Both the position numbers and the translations under genes were made by a program. The notes under the pieces were generated by a model. That model did not search any database. It saw nothing but the letters and a program-made list of their open reading frames with translations, and had not been told where the DNA came from. 64,000 bases of DNA from Halopiger xanaduensis SH-6. Lineage in GTDB: Archaea; Halobacteriota; Halobacteria; Halobacteriales; Natrialbaceae. The stretch is from the NCBI RefSeq assembly GCF_000217715.1, contig NC_015666.1, positions 2,802,270 to 2,866,269 on the forward strand. The letters run 5' to 3'. This document shows, one piece after another, positions 17,300-25,627 of this stretch. Each line of letters begins with the position of its first letter. Position 1 is the stretch's first letter.

Positions 17300-18532
17300 T
17301 CACTCCTTGAGCGTCCCGAGTCCGATCAGCCGCCAGCGCGCGCCGATGCGGCGGTTGATCGCAATCTTCGCGCCCGGTTCGGCCGCGACGGGGCGTTTGA
17401 GATTGACTTCGCACTCCCCTTCGCGGGCGCTGGTGACTGCCCCGACGGTCGTCGCCGTGCCGACGGTCATCATCAGGGGTTCGCCCGTGCTGATCTCGTC
17501 GACGGTCTCGCCGCTTTCGGCGCCCACGACGCGGTCGAGCAGGTCGACGTCCATCGTGAAGCGCTCCCAGGTCGGCGGGAGCGAGCCCGGCGGCCCGGCC
17601 AGCCGACCCGCGAGCGCGTCGCCTTTCGTCAGCGACGGATCGAGGCCGGTGCCGACGCCGAGCAGGCCGCCCGGCGTGGCCGTGTCGACGTTTTCGCCGC
17701 CGGCCTGCAGCGAGCGGATCGTCGTCTCGATCGGGACGTACTCCGTCTGGCCGCCCTCCTCGACCTCGCGGCCGGGACGGATCTCGATCTCGTCGTCGAC
17801 CTCGAGTTCGCCCTGGACGAGGCTGCCTCCGAGGACGCCGCCGGCCAGATCTTCGGCGGCGGTTCCGGGCTTGTTGATGTCGAAGCTCCGGGCGACGTGC
17901 ATCAGCGGATCGGCGTCGGGATCGCGCTCCGGCGTCGGGATCTCCTCCTCGATCGCCTGGATCAGCAGGTCGAGGTTGACCTCCTGGCCCGCGGAGACCG
18001 GGACGACCGGCGCGTCCTCGGCGACGGTGCCCTCGACGAACTCCTGGATCTCCTCGTAGTTCTGCCGGGCCTGATCGCCGCTGACGAGGTCGACCTTGTT
18101 CTGAGCGATGACGATGTTGTCGATCCCGATGATGTCGAGCGCCATCAGGTGCTCTTCCGTCTGGGGCTGCGGGACGGGCTCGTTGGCGCTGATGACCAAC
18201 ACGGCGCCGTCCATCAGCGACGCGCCGGAGAGCATCGTCGCCATCAGGGTCTCGTGACCCGGGGCGTCGACGAACGAAACGGTCCGCATCGGCTCGCTTT
18301 CCGAGCCGTCCGGACACTCCTCCTCGACGGTGTAACACTCGGGTTCGTCCAGGCCTTCGCAGTGGCGGAACGTCGCGTCCGCGTAGCCGAGCCTGATGGA
18401 GATGCCACGCTTCATCTCCTCGCTGTGCTGGTCGGTCCACGAGCCGCTCAAGGCCTGGACCAGCGTGGTCTTGCCGTGGTCGACGTGACCGACGAGCCCG
18501 ATGTTCACCTCCGGTTGTTGATTTCCTGCCAT
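17300..18532 (-). CDS. eif2g: Translation initiation factor 2 subunit gamma
   Basis: 410 residues. GTPase subunit of aIF2, which brings initiator Met-tRNA to the ribosome. GTP-binding motifs: [10 protein letters not shown] (G1, residues about 14-23), DAPGHE (G3, about 90) and NKVD (G4, about 150). The archaeal Cys-containing insertion (CEGLDEPEC then CPDG) is present at about residues 58-75. Two beta-barrel domains complete the C-terminal half. It heads an operon with the PIN protein, Rpo7, Spt4 and the CoA kinase. A TATA-like GGTTTATCAAG (minus strand, 18571-18581) suggests a short leader of about 18 bases. Confidence 0.96.
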   Translation of the reverse strand: MAGNQQPEVNIGLVGHVDHGKTTLVQALSGSWTDQHSEEMKRGISIRLGYADATFRHCEGLDEPECYTVEEECPDGSESEPMRTVSFVDAPGHETLMATMLSGASLMDGAVLVISANEPVPQPQTEEHLMALDIIGIDNIVIAQNKVDLVSGDQARQNYEEIQEFVEGTVAEDAPVVPVSAGQEVNLDLLIQAIEEEIPTPERDPDADPLMHVARSFDINKPGTAAEDLAGGVLGGSLVQGELEVDDEIEIRPGREVEEGGQTEYVPIETTIRSLQAGGENVDTATPGGLLGVGTGLDPSLTKGDALAGRLAGPPGSLPPTWERFTMDVDLLDRVVGAESGETVDEISTGEPLMMTVGTATTVGAVTSAREGECEVNLKRPVAAEPGAKIAINRRIGARWRLIGLGTLKE

Positions 18533-18753
18533 AAGACGATGAGTAATCTTAGGTATGGCTTCCGCCGTGCGCTTGATAAACCTACTGTTCTGATAGCGCC
18601 TCGTCGCCCGAAACGTACACGACGTCGTGGGGGTCAGTCGATCGAAGTAGTCACGCGGACGAGGGGTCTCGGTTCGAACGCGACCGGCGTTCGCTCGGGG
18701 AGGCCGCCGCGCCGATCCGACTCCTTTTGTCCTCTCGCTTCCACTCCCCGAGC

Positions 18754-19788
18754 GTGTCGACCGCCAGCGAGTTCGCGTTCGAACTCGAGTTGTGTACCCA
18801 CCTCGAGACCCGGCGGGAGGGTATCGTCGCCCGCCAGCTCGGCGCGAGCGTCGCCGATCCGGGCGGCCGAATCCTCGACGTCGTCTGCGTGGAACCGGGC
18901 CCCGAGTTCGACGACCGAACCGCCATCACGAGCGAGACGATTCCCGACGCGGCGATCGAATCCGACGTCGGTCCCGGACGGGCGCAGTACTGGAAGGACG
19001 CCGTGCCGGACGACTGCCATCCCGATCACGCGCGACGGGCAGTCGATCGAGCCTGCGAGATCGGTTTTTTCGAGCGCGAGCGCCGCAAGGGCCGCGAATA
19101 CGTCCGGCAGGTCGCCCGCTACCCGGACTGGTACGGCCGGCTCGTCGGCGTCGAGAACAAACCCGACCTCGGCCGGCCGGGCGACCTCGAGTCGCAGTTG
19201 CGGACGGACGTCAGCCTCGCGCTGGTGGACGAAGCGATCCTCGCGACCGAGAGCTACGTGACGCGGGCGCACCTGAACCGGATCCCCGACGAGGTCGGCG
19301 TCTGGCGCGTCCATCGCGACTCGCCTGCCGGCGGCGAAGCCGACGACGCGCTCCCCTCGCTCGAGATCGACGTCGAGGTGATCCGCGAGCCGACGCCGCT
19401 TCCCGTCGACGAGCCCGGAATCGAACCGCTCGAGTCGCGTCCCGGCCGCACGGATATCGCCGTCGTTCCACCCGCGGAGAAGTCTCGAGCGCGGCGACGG
19501 ATCGCCGAACGAGCGTACGGGAAGGGGTGGCGAACCTACGAGTTCCCGGGCTGTGGCGCCTGCGAGCCGACCGACCCGGCCGACGCCGGGGCGACGCTCC
19601 CCTACTGCGAGTGGGCGGGCCGCCTCGTCGACGCCAACTCGGCGTGTGGCCCCTCGTGTCCGGGGTACGAGCCCGCAGCCGATTCCGACGAGATCGATCT
19701 CGAGGCGGAACGCGACCGGCGAACGCCCTGGGTTGCCGACCCGACCGGCAAGCGGCGGCGCCAGTCGGGACTGGGACGATTCGAGTGA
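18754..19788 (+). CDS. DUF5787-type haloarchaeal protein with a C-terminal cysteine cluster
   Basis: 344 residues from a GTG start; this start is chosen because the sequence [25 protein letters not shown] then follows at once, as in the family, and a TATA-like CTTTTG box sits about 27-30 bases upstream. The N-terminal two thirds contain [48 protein letters not shown], reminiscent of an endonuclease-like core with a VENKPDL acid/lysine pair. The C-terminus has [24 protein letters not shown]: a compact Cys cluster that could hold zinc or iron-sulfur. Function unknown. The nuclease idea is inference only. Confidence 0.7.
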   Translation: MSTASEFAFELELCTHLETRREGIVARQLGASVADPGGRILDVVCVEPGPEFDDRTAITSETIPDAAIESDVGPGRAQYWKDAVPDDCHPDHARRAVDRACEIGFFERERRKGREYVRQVARYPDWYGRLVGVENKPDLGRPGDLESQLRTDVSLALVDEAILATESYVTRAHLNRIPDEVGVWRVHRDSPAGGEADDALPSLEIDVEVIREPTPLPVDEPGIEPLESRPGRTDIAVVPPAEKSRARRRIAERAYGKGWRTYEFPGCGACEPTDPADAGATLPYCEWAGRLVDANSACGPSCPGYEPAADSDEIDLEAERDRRTPWVADPTGKRRRQSGLGRFE

Positions 19789-19847
19789 CGGCGGGACGGC
19801 CGTCCCAGCGGGAGGACGTCCGGTCGAGAACTGCGCGCCGAGGCTCC

Positions 19848-20084
19848 TTAGAGCCGCTGGAGCCGAATCTCGTCGTCCGAAATCGATTCGACGTTTTCGG
19901 CGTCGAGAGGGTAGGTCTCCTCGTCGGTATCGCCCCACCCGAGCTTCGATTTGATCGTATCCGTCATCCCCGGATCCGGATTGACGTGCGCGGTGCCGCC
20001 CTCGACGCTCTCGACGATACCGATCTGTTCGCCTTCCGCGTTGACAACCTGTTTGCCTTCGTCGTCGTCGGTCAACTGTGCCAT
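19848..20084 (-). CDS. PRC-barrel-like small protein
   Basis: 78 residues from the ATG at 20084. The text MAQLTDDDEGKQVVNAEGEQIGIVESVEGGTAHVNPDPG matches the PRC-barrel beta fold (conserved G-x-x-V-x-x-x-x-G-x-x-x-G-x-V), followed by a short acidic segment with a final strand (DDEIRLQRL). Such proteins are abundant in haloarchaea; roles suggested elsewhere include RNA-related or cell-division work, none testable here. Confidence 0.75.
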   Translation of the reverse strand: MAQLTDDDEGKQVVNAEGEQIGIVESVEGGTAHVNPDPGMTDTIKSKLGWGDTDEETYPLDAENVESISDDEIRLQRL

Positions 20085-20150
20085 ACGATAGCCGTCACCG
20101 ATCGGCGACGTAGCTGTTGGACTTACATGTGCCACCACCGCCGCGTCCGC

Positions 20151-20975
20151 TCAGAGGACGTACGTTTCGCCGTCGACCGCCAGCGGCTCCGCAAAGGCTT
20201 CGTCGACCGGGTAGTAGTGCGCGAGGTGGACCAGCCGCGTGCGCTCGGCCTCGAGGTCGTCGGCCAGCGCGAGCGCGCCCTCTCGAGTCATGTGTTTCGT
20301 GCCGAAGGTTCGCGGGACGCCGTCGGGCCCCTCGTGGCGGCCGCCGACGGGGTGGTGCTCGCAGAACCGGGCGGGGACGATCGCGTCGGCCAGCAGGAGG
20401 TCGGGGTCGGCGAGCGCCTCGCGGGACCGCTCGGGAACCCCGTAGCTCGTATCTCCCGATAGCGAGAGCTTCGCGCCCGTCTCGGGATCCTCGATCGCGA
20501 GCCCGTAGCACAGCAGCGGCGGGTGCTCGACCGGCACCAGCGTTACGTCGAACCCGCAGATCCGGACCGGCTCGAGCGGCGTCGTCGGGCGGACGTCGAT
20601 CGGATCGAGGTAGTGGTAGTCGTCCCGCACCGTTTCGGCGACGCTCTTACCCGTTTGCGGATCGGTCTCGTCGGCCGCGTAGACCTCGAGCGAGTCGAAG
20701 ACGCGGAAGACGTTGCCCAGTCCGTCCAAGTGGTCGAAGTGGATGTGCGTGATGACGGCCGCGTCGGGGAGCGGCACCTCGTCCCGGAGGAACTGGTAGC
20801 GAAAGTCGGGGCTGAAATCGACCAGCAGCGACTCGCCGGTACGCTCGTTTTCGACGTGGACCGAGAACCGGGTGCGCTCTATCCCTCGCTCCCGCGCGGT
20901 CTCGCAGGTGTCGCAGTCGCAGCCGACGGTCGGCGTCCCCGTCGTGTCGCCGGTGCCCAGCAGCGTGACGCGCAT
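20151..20975 (-). CDS. MBL-fold metallohydrolase, PhnP-like
   Basis: 274 residues from the ATG at 20975. Binuclear zinc hydrolase fold. Motifs: HIHFDHLDG (the HxHxDH metal motif, about 77-84), a later LSGDTSYG with metal-bridging Asp, and a C-terminal LVHLAHYY. The N-terminal Cys-rich segment VGCDCDTCETARERG is the extra zinc site of the PhnP subgroup, which cleaves cyclic phosphodiesters. No other phosphonate genes are close, so the natural substrate is open. Confidence 0.83.
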   Translation of the reverse strand: MRVTLLGTGDTTGTPTVGCDCDTCETARERGIERTRFSVHVENERTGESLLVDFSPDFRYQFLRDEVPLPDAAVITHIHFDHLDGLGNVFRVFDSLEVYAADETDPQTGKSVAETVRDDYHYLDPIDVRPTTPLEPVRICGFDVTLVPVEHPPLLCYGLAIEDPETGAKLSLSGDTSYGVPERSREALADPDLLLADAIVPARFCEHHPVGGRHEGPDGVPRTFGTKHMTREGALALADDLEAERTRLVHLAHYYPVDEAFAEPLAVDGETYVL

Positions 20976-21011
20976 CGTCACCGTCGGCCTCCGGCGCGCT
21001 CGCGCGTGCGG

Positions 21012-21374
21012 TCACACATACGATCGCCCTTCCGCGAACGCCCGCTGGAGCAGCGGGTGTTCCTCCCGTTTCTCGACCCGGTCGGCGGGGAGAACGTACG
21101 GCGAGAAGACGACGCCGTACTCGGCTCCGACGGTCTCGGCGAGCGCCTCGAGTTGCCGTTCGCGCTCCTCGTCTTCCTCCTCGAGGACGATCAGCACCTC
21201 GGCCTCGGCGTGGACGTCGCGGTCGCCCCGGACGGCGTCGCCGAAGACGACGAGGTCCCGGATCGCGTCGCCGTGTTCGGCCCGCACCCGCTCGGCGAAC
21301 GCGTCCGCGGCGTCGGCGTCGCCGCCGGTCCCGGGCCCGGACCCTGCCGCTCCGTGTGGCGCGGTGTCTCTCAT
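21012..21374 (-). CDS. Nucleotidyltransferase-fold protein with altered active-site motif
   Basis: 120 residues. Resembles minimal nucleotidyltransferases: VVFGDAVRGDRDVHAEAEVLIVL corresponds to the GSxxRG-x-SDxDL block at about residues 42-64, but Ser is replaced by Asp and the two catalytic Asp positions read Glu. The C-terminal half (YGVVFSPYVLPADRV) fits the fold. The acidic residues are kept as Glu, so weak activity is possible, or it may bind without catalysis. No HEPN partner gene is adjacent. The N-terminal 20 residues are low-complexity. Confidence 0.6.
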   Translation of the reverse strand: MRDTAPHGAAGSGPGTGGDADAADAFAERVRAEHGDAIRDLVVFGDAVRGDRDVHAEAEVLIVLEEEDEERERQLEALAETVGAEYGVVFSPYVLPADRVEKREEHPLLQRAFAEGRSYV

Positions 21375-21493
21375 GGGCGTGTGATTGGGCCCCGTCGCAT
21401 AAAGGGTATACTGATCGGTGGCCTCGACGAGTCCGACTGCGACTCGAGGCGACGCTGGATTCGGTCGACCGCTCGCAAAACGGTAAACTAACT

Positions 21494-21503
21494 AACTAAA
21501 AAC
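21494..21503 (+). promoter_or_regulatory. TATA box for the small membrane protein at 21526
   Basis: AACTAAAAAC centred 27 bases before the ATG, following a short ACTA triplet repeat (21487-21498). Leaderless transcript expected. Confidence 0.5.
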
Positions 21504-21525
21504 GGGTACGATACGACGTGGATCA

Positions 21526-21804
21526 ATGAGTATTGTCGCTACCGCCGCCGGAACGGGAGCGTTCGGACTCGCGATCGGATTCGCGACCGGGCTCTCCGAA
21601 ACGAAAGGGACGATCAAAAAAGCGCTTACGGTGCTCGGTAGCGTCGCGGCAACCGGCGGGCTCGTCGGCTGGTATCAGGACCTGGGGACGGGAAGCGTCG
21701 CGATCGGATCTCTCTCGATCGGCTTCATCGTCGGACTCGTTATCGGGGCGCTGCTCAGACAGTCCCGCGTGCTGCGCGTCATGTCTCCAAGAAAATCGGA
21801 GTGA
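21526..21804 (+). CDS. Membrane protein with three hydrophobic segments, unknown function
   Basis: 92 residues. Hydrophobic helices at about 5-21, 32-48 and 58-76, and a basic C-terminus (RQSRVLRVMSPRKSE) that should face the cytoplasm. The small-residue spacing GLAIGFATG is reminiscent of helix packing. No family recognised. It lies convergent with the AAA ATPase gene, 21 bases apart. Confidence 0.6.
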   Translation: MSIVATAAGTGAFGLAIGFATGLSETKGTIKKALTVLGSVAATGGLVGWYQDLGTGSVAIGSLSIGFIVGLVIGALLRQSRVLRVMSPRKSE

Positions 21805-21825
21805 AGGTGACGTTTTGGTGGCGCG

Positions 21826-23247
21826 TTAGTGGTCGTGATCGTGATCGTGCTCGTGACCGCCGTCGCTCGCAGCACCCTCGATGTCGCCGCCCGCGACCAG
21901 GGCGTCGTGGTCGCCCTCGATCATGTCCATGTTCTTCAGGTTGTCCCGCTCCTCGAACTCCTCGACCGCGTTCAGGAGGTCCTCCTGGGTCAGGGTCGTC
22001 CGGTCCTCGGTCAGCGCCTCGAGGACGGCCTCCCGGAGCACCATCCGGAGGTCGCTGCCGGTCAGGCCCTCCGTGGCCTCGGCGATGAGTTGCGGGTCGA
22101 ATTCCTCGATTTTCATCTGGCGGGTGATGACCTGGAGGATGTCGGCCCGCATGTTGTAGTCGGGCTTGGGGAAGTTGATGATCTCGTCGAAGCGGCGCCA
22201 GGCGGCGTCGTCGAGCTGGTCGGGGTGGTTGGTCGCCCCGATCAGCAGGACGTCGTCCTCGATCAGCGAGATGTTGTCGATGCTCTTGAGCAGGGTGTTC
22301 ACGGCCCGTTTGAGCGCGGCGTGTTCGTCGCTGCGCCGCGTTTTGGCGACGAAGTCGAACTCGTCGATGAACAGAATGCACGGCGAGAGTCGCTTTGCGA
22401 CTTCGAAGGTCTTGTCGACGTTTTTCGCCGTCTCGCCGAGGTACTGCGAGGTGATCATCGAGAGCTTGACCTCGACGAACGGCAGGTCCATGTCGCGGGC
22501 CAGCGCCTGCGCGGTCGACGTCTTCCCGGTCCCCGGCGGCCCGACGAACAGCAGCTTGCCGATCTCGCGCAGTCCGATCTCCGAGAGGTAGTCCCGGTGT
22601 TCGATCGCCTTCGCGATCTTGTCGATCTCGGCCTCCTGATCCTCGGTGAGGACGAGGTCCTCGAGCGTGATGTCGACCTCCTCGGGCGCGCGGACTTCGA
22701 CGAGGTCGAGCATGTCCTCGTCCTCCTCGTCGTCGAAGTACTCCTCGAGTAGGCCGTCGATCCAGACCCGATCCGCGCGGATCGGCCGGTTTTGCTCGCG
22801 GGCCTCCTCGTGGGTAACGTCGAAGTCGTCCCCGTACTCGCCGTGCTCAGCGAAGTGTTTGGCGAGGGTGGGGTTCTCGAGCAATCGCTTTTCGTCGGCG
22901 CGCTCGGCGAACCACCGCTCGGCCATCTCCTGTTGGGTGAGGGTGATCGTGCCGGAGAACTCGTCGCGCTCGGTGAACATCAGGTCCGAGACGGCCGCCC
23001 AGGGTTGGTCGACCCCCGTCGCCTCGCGCGCCGTGCTGTTCGTGGCCGAGAGCGGGCGACTGATGCCGGCGCGGCGGCGGCTGGTTCCGTCGTCGCTATC
23101 GCCGTCGTCGCTGCCGCCGTTCGCGCCCCCGGTCCAGAAAACTCGGCGGAACGACGGCGGCAGATCGTTCTCGTCCAGCGTCCTGTCGTCCGAATACACG
23201 CTCGTCGTGAGCAGGAACTCTACGACATCGAGCGCCGCGTCACTCAT
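21826..23247 (-). CDS. AAA-family ATPase with metal-binding-type His/Asp tail
   Basis: 473 residues from the ATG at 23247 (MSDAALDVVEFLLTTSVYSD). One AAA module: Walker A GPPGTGKTS near residue 234, Walker B CILFIDEFDFVAK near 291, sensor GATNHPDQLDD near 335, and arginine-finger-type WRRFDEII just after. The N-terminal 150 residues are a haloarchaeal extension. The C-terminus ends in GGHEHDHDHDH, which could bind a divalent metal. Haloarchaeal genomes carry close relatives of this ATPase; the substrate is unknown. The reading frame is open further upstream but lacks coding character. Confidence 0.85.
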   Translation of the reverse strand: MSDAALDVVEFLLTTSVYSDDRTLDENDLPPSFRRVFWTGGANGGSDDGDSDDGTSRRRAGISRPLSATNSTAREATGVDQPWAAVSDLMFTERDEFSGTITLTQQEMAERWFAERADEKRLLENPTLAKHFAEHGEYGDDFDVTHEEAREQNRPIRADRVWIDGLLEEYFDDEEDEDMLDLVEVRAPEEVDITLEDLVLTEDQEAEIDKIAKAIEHRDYLSEIGLREIGKLLFVGPPGTGKTSTAQALARDMDLPFVEVKLSMITSQYLGETAKNVDKTFEVAKRLSPCILFIDEFDFVAKTRRSDEHAALKRAVNTLLKSIDNISLIEDDVLLIGATNHPDQLDDAAWRRFDEIINFPKPDYNMRADILQVITRQMKIEEFDPQLIAEATEGLTGSDLRMVLREAVLEALTEDRTTLTQEDLLNAVEEFEERDNLKNMDMIEGDHDALVAGGDIEGAASDGGHEHDHDHDH

Positions 23248-23407
23248 TCGGTCACCGTACTCCCCACACGGTCTTAACAGCGTCGTCACGGAACTCGTGT
23301 GCCAGTCGGTCCCAGCGCGTCGCGTGGAACCAGGCCTCGCGCGGTTCACCGTCGCGCACCGGCCGCCCGGCATAACGGTTTTCGTGTGTGCGGACACACG
23401 CACGTAT

Positions 23408-23776
23408 ATGAACGTCTTACTGGGTCTCGGGGGCAGCGACGAATCGGTGAAAGCGCTCCGGCAGACCATCGATCGGACGCGGGAGGCCGGCGACCAACTC
23501 ACCGTCGCCGTCCTCGACAAACCCGAATCGAAGCGATCGCAGGACGAGATGGCGACGGAAGCCGAGGACCACCTCGAGGAGGCCGGTATCGACGCCGAGA
23601 TCGTCCGCCTCGAGGGCGATCCGGGCAGCGCGCTGGTCGACTACGCCGAGCAGGGCGAGTTCGACCAGCTGGTGATCGGTGGCGGCACGCTCTCCCCGAT
23701 GGGGAAGATCCAGCTCGGCCCGATCACCGAATTCGTGCTGTTGAACGCCCCGACGACCGTCAAACTCGTTCGATAA
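23408..23776 (+). CDS. Short universal-stress-protein-like protein
   Basis: 122 residues. USP fold: starts MNVLLGLGGSDESVKALRQTI, has strand QLTVAVLD, and ends with the nucleotide-loop pattern IGGGTLSPMGKIQLGPITEFVL then PTTVKLVR. Shorter than the 145-residue norm. It is followed two bases later by the GNAT gene, so they form a two-gene operon. Probable ATP-binding stress adaptor; ligand not certain. Confidence 0.8.
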   Translation: MNVLLGLGGSDESVKALRQTIDRTREAGDQLTVAVLDKPESKRSQDEMATEAEDHLEEAGIDAEIVRLEGDPGSALVDYAEQGEFDQLVIGGGTLSPMGKIQLGPITEFVLLNAPTTVKLVR

Positions 23777-23778
23777 CG

Positions 23779-24342
23779 ATGCCAGGGACGCGACCGTATC
23801 CGGACGAGCCGGCCGGCCCGTTCCCGTCGCCGCCGACGACGTTCGAGGACGGCGACGGCCGATCGATCGAGGTCCGAGCCCCCGCGGACTTCGAGGCCGT
23901 CGTCGACGACGTCGTCGCGATGTACGACGACTTCGATCCGTCGGACCGAGCACAGGGGATCCCGCCGACCGGCGAGGAACGGATCCGCAACTGGCTCGAG
24001 ACGATCGCCGACGAGAGCGTCAACGTCGTCGCGCGCCACGCCGGCGACGTGATCGGCCACGCCGTGCTCGTCCCCGACACGGACGATCCGGGCGCGATCG
24101 AGGCCCGCAGCGACGTCGAGTGGGAACTGGCGATCTTCGTCCTGCAGGCCTACCAGCGGGCCGGCATCGGGACGCAGCTGCTCGAGCACCTGCTGGGTCA
24201 CGCCAGCGACGTCGGCATCGAGAAGGTGTGGCTGACCGTCGAACGGTGGAACCAGCCGGCGATCGCCCTCTACGAGCGGGTCGGCTTCGAGGCGACGGGC
24301 ACGGAGAGTTTCGAACAGGAAATGGCGATTCTCCTGAACTGA
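23779..24342 (+). CDS. GNAT family N-acetyltransferase
   Basis: 187 residues. After an N-terminal region of about 40 residues comes the GNAT core: VNVVARHAGDVIGHAVLV, VEWELAIFVLQAYQRAGIGTQLLEHLLGHA (acetyl-CoA pyrophosphate loop QRAGIGT near residue 134), then VWLTVERWNQPAIALYERVGFEATGT. Transfers acetyl from acetyl-CoA to an unknown amine. Coupled to the preceding USP gene. Confidence 0.85.
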   Translation: MPGTRPYPDEPAGPFPSPPTTFEDGDGRSIEVRAPADFEAVVDDVVAMYDDFDPSDRAQGIPPTGEERIRNWLETIADESVNVVARHAGDVIGHAVLVPDTDDPGAIEARSDVEWELAIFVLQAYQRAGIGTQLLEHLLGHASDVGIEKVWLTVERWNQPAIALYERVGFEATGTESFEQEMAILLN

Positions 24343-24359
24343 ATCGCCGTAGGGACGTT

Positions 24360-24827
24360 CTACACCGACAGAACGGGTTGACTCGCGTACGACAGCACGT
24401 ACTCGGCCGCCTTCTCGAGCACTTCCACTTCCGCAGCCGTCGCGTCGCTGACCGGCTCCCGAGGCAGAACGATGAAGTCGGCATCGATCTCGTCGGCCGT
24501 GTCGAGCACGACGTTGCCCGGGTGGCGGGTCTTGCGGGTCTGGGAGAACCCGTCGTCGATCGACGTCGACAGGGGGACGTCGGCCTCGTCGGCGATCGTC
24601 CCGACGTCCTCGAGGAAGTTCCGCGTGTCCTCGGCGACGGCGTCCTCGTCGACGGTGCCGGCGTCCATGCCGTGGACGACGCCCCGTCCGAGCACGAACA
24701 GCGCGTGGACGGACGCGTCGTACCGATCCGCGACGGCGACGGCGTATTCGACGGCGGTGGCGGACTCGTCGCTTCCGTCGACGGGCGCGAGGACGGTGTC
24801 GACGGAAAACGGCTTGCTGTCGTCCAT
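24360..24827 (-). CDS. Universal stress protein family
   Basis: 155 residues. Typical opening VDTVLAPVDGSDESATAVEYAVAVADRYDASVHALFV. The usual C-terminal G-x-x-G-x9-G(S/T) ATP loop is replaced by VLPREPVSDATAAEVEVLEKAAEYVLSYASQPVLSV, so ATP binding is doubtful and this may be a non-nucleotide-binding USP. It is divergent from another USP at 25039. Confidence 0.8.
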   Translation of the reverse strand: MDDSKPFSVDTVLAPVDGSDESATAVEYAVAVADRYDASVHALFVLGRGVVHGMDAGTVDEDAVAEDTRNFLEDVGTIADEADVPLSTSIDDGFSQTRKTRHPGNVVLDTADEIDADFIVLPREPVSDATAAEVEVLEKAAEYVLSYASQPVLSV

Positions 24828-24900
24828 ACGCGCCAGTGTGTGCGCCGATGCCAAAAAGGTCCCCCCGCGGCGTCGGCGACTTTGGAATCGCAGTGTCGCG

Positions 24901-24957
24901 CTCGAGTCGCAGCGGTGTGCTCGAGTTGCGGCGATACGCTCGAGTCGCGATCGGACC
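24901..24957. repeat. Three tandem 19-base units between divergent stress-protein genes
   Basis: CTCGAGTCGC, CTCGAGTTGC, CTCGAGTCGC begin at 24901, 24920 and 24939, an exact 19-base period, with variable bases after each core. They sit in the 211-base gap between two divergent USP genes, so they could be regulator sites shared by both. The core CTCGAG is common in this genome, which lowers confidence. Confidence 0.45.
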
Positions 24958-25038
24958 CGGAGCGGCACTGAATCGACGGACGGCCGAACGAGTGCAGGAG
25001 CAGGGGAGTTTAAGCCACCGGAGGCAGAACCCTCGCGC

Positions 25039-25521
25039 ATGTTCGATACGGTCGTGGTCGCTACCGACGGCTCCGAGAGCGTCAAGCGAGCCGTCGACGT
25101 CGCGCTCGATCTCGCCGCTCGGTTCGACGCCGCGGTCCACGCGCTGTCGGTCGTCGACGCCAGCGAGGTCGACGCCTCGCCCGAACAGCTCCGCGAGGAG
25201 CTCCGAACCGCCCTCGAGACCCACGCGGACGCCGCCCTGGGAACGGTCGAGGACCGCGCCGACCGAGACGTGACGACCGCCGTTCGCGAGGGTCGGCCCG
25301 CGGCCGAGATCTGCGAGTACGCCCGCGAGATCGACGCCGATCTGGTCGCGACCGGGACCCGCGGCCGCCACGGGGAGAACCGCCTGCTGCTGGGCAGCGT
25401 CGCCGAGCGGGTCGTCCGAACCTCGCCCGCGCCCGTGCTGACGGTTCGCCAGCTCGAGCCGGCGGGCGACGGCGAGGCGGCCGAGTCGGGCGAGGTCGCC
25501 GAGACGGTCGCGGACGCGTAG
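25039..25521 (+). CDS. Universal stress protein family, ATP-binding type
   Basis: 160 residues. Full USP pattern: MFDTVVVATDGSESVKRAVDVALDLAARFDAAVHALSVV, then DLVATGTRGRHGENRLLLGSVAERVVRTSPAPVLTVR, which contains the intact GxxGxxxxxxxxxG(S) ATP loop, unlike the divergent neighbour. Acidic Ala/Glu tail. Likely stress-related nucleotide-binding protein. Confidence 0.88.
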   Translation: MFDTVVVATDGSESVKRAVDVALDLAARFDAAVHALSVVDASEVDASPEQLREELRTALETHADAALGTVEDRADRDVTTAVREGRPAAEICEYAREIDADLVATGTRGRHGENRLLLGSVAERVVRTSPAPVLTVRQLEPAGDGEAAESGEVAETVADA

Positions 25522-25627
25522 CTGCTTCGGTTCTCCCTCCTCAATTCTGCCCGTCAGTCGGAGCCACGCGTCCGCCGAGCGACGCGAGAGGGGAACGCAC
25601 TTCCCCGCCCGCGTCCCAGGGGGGAAC

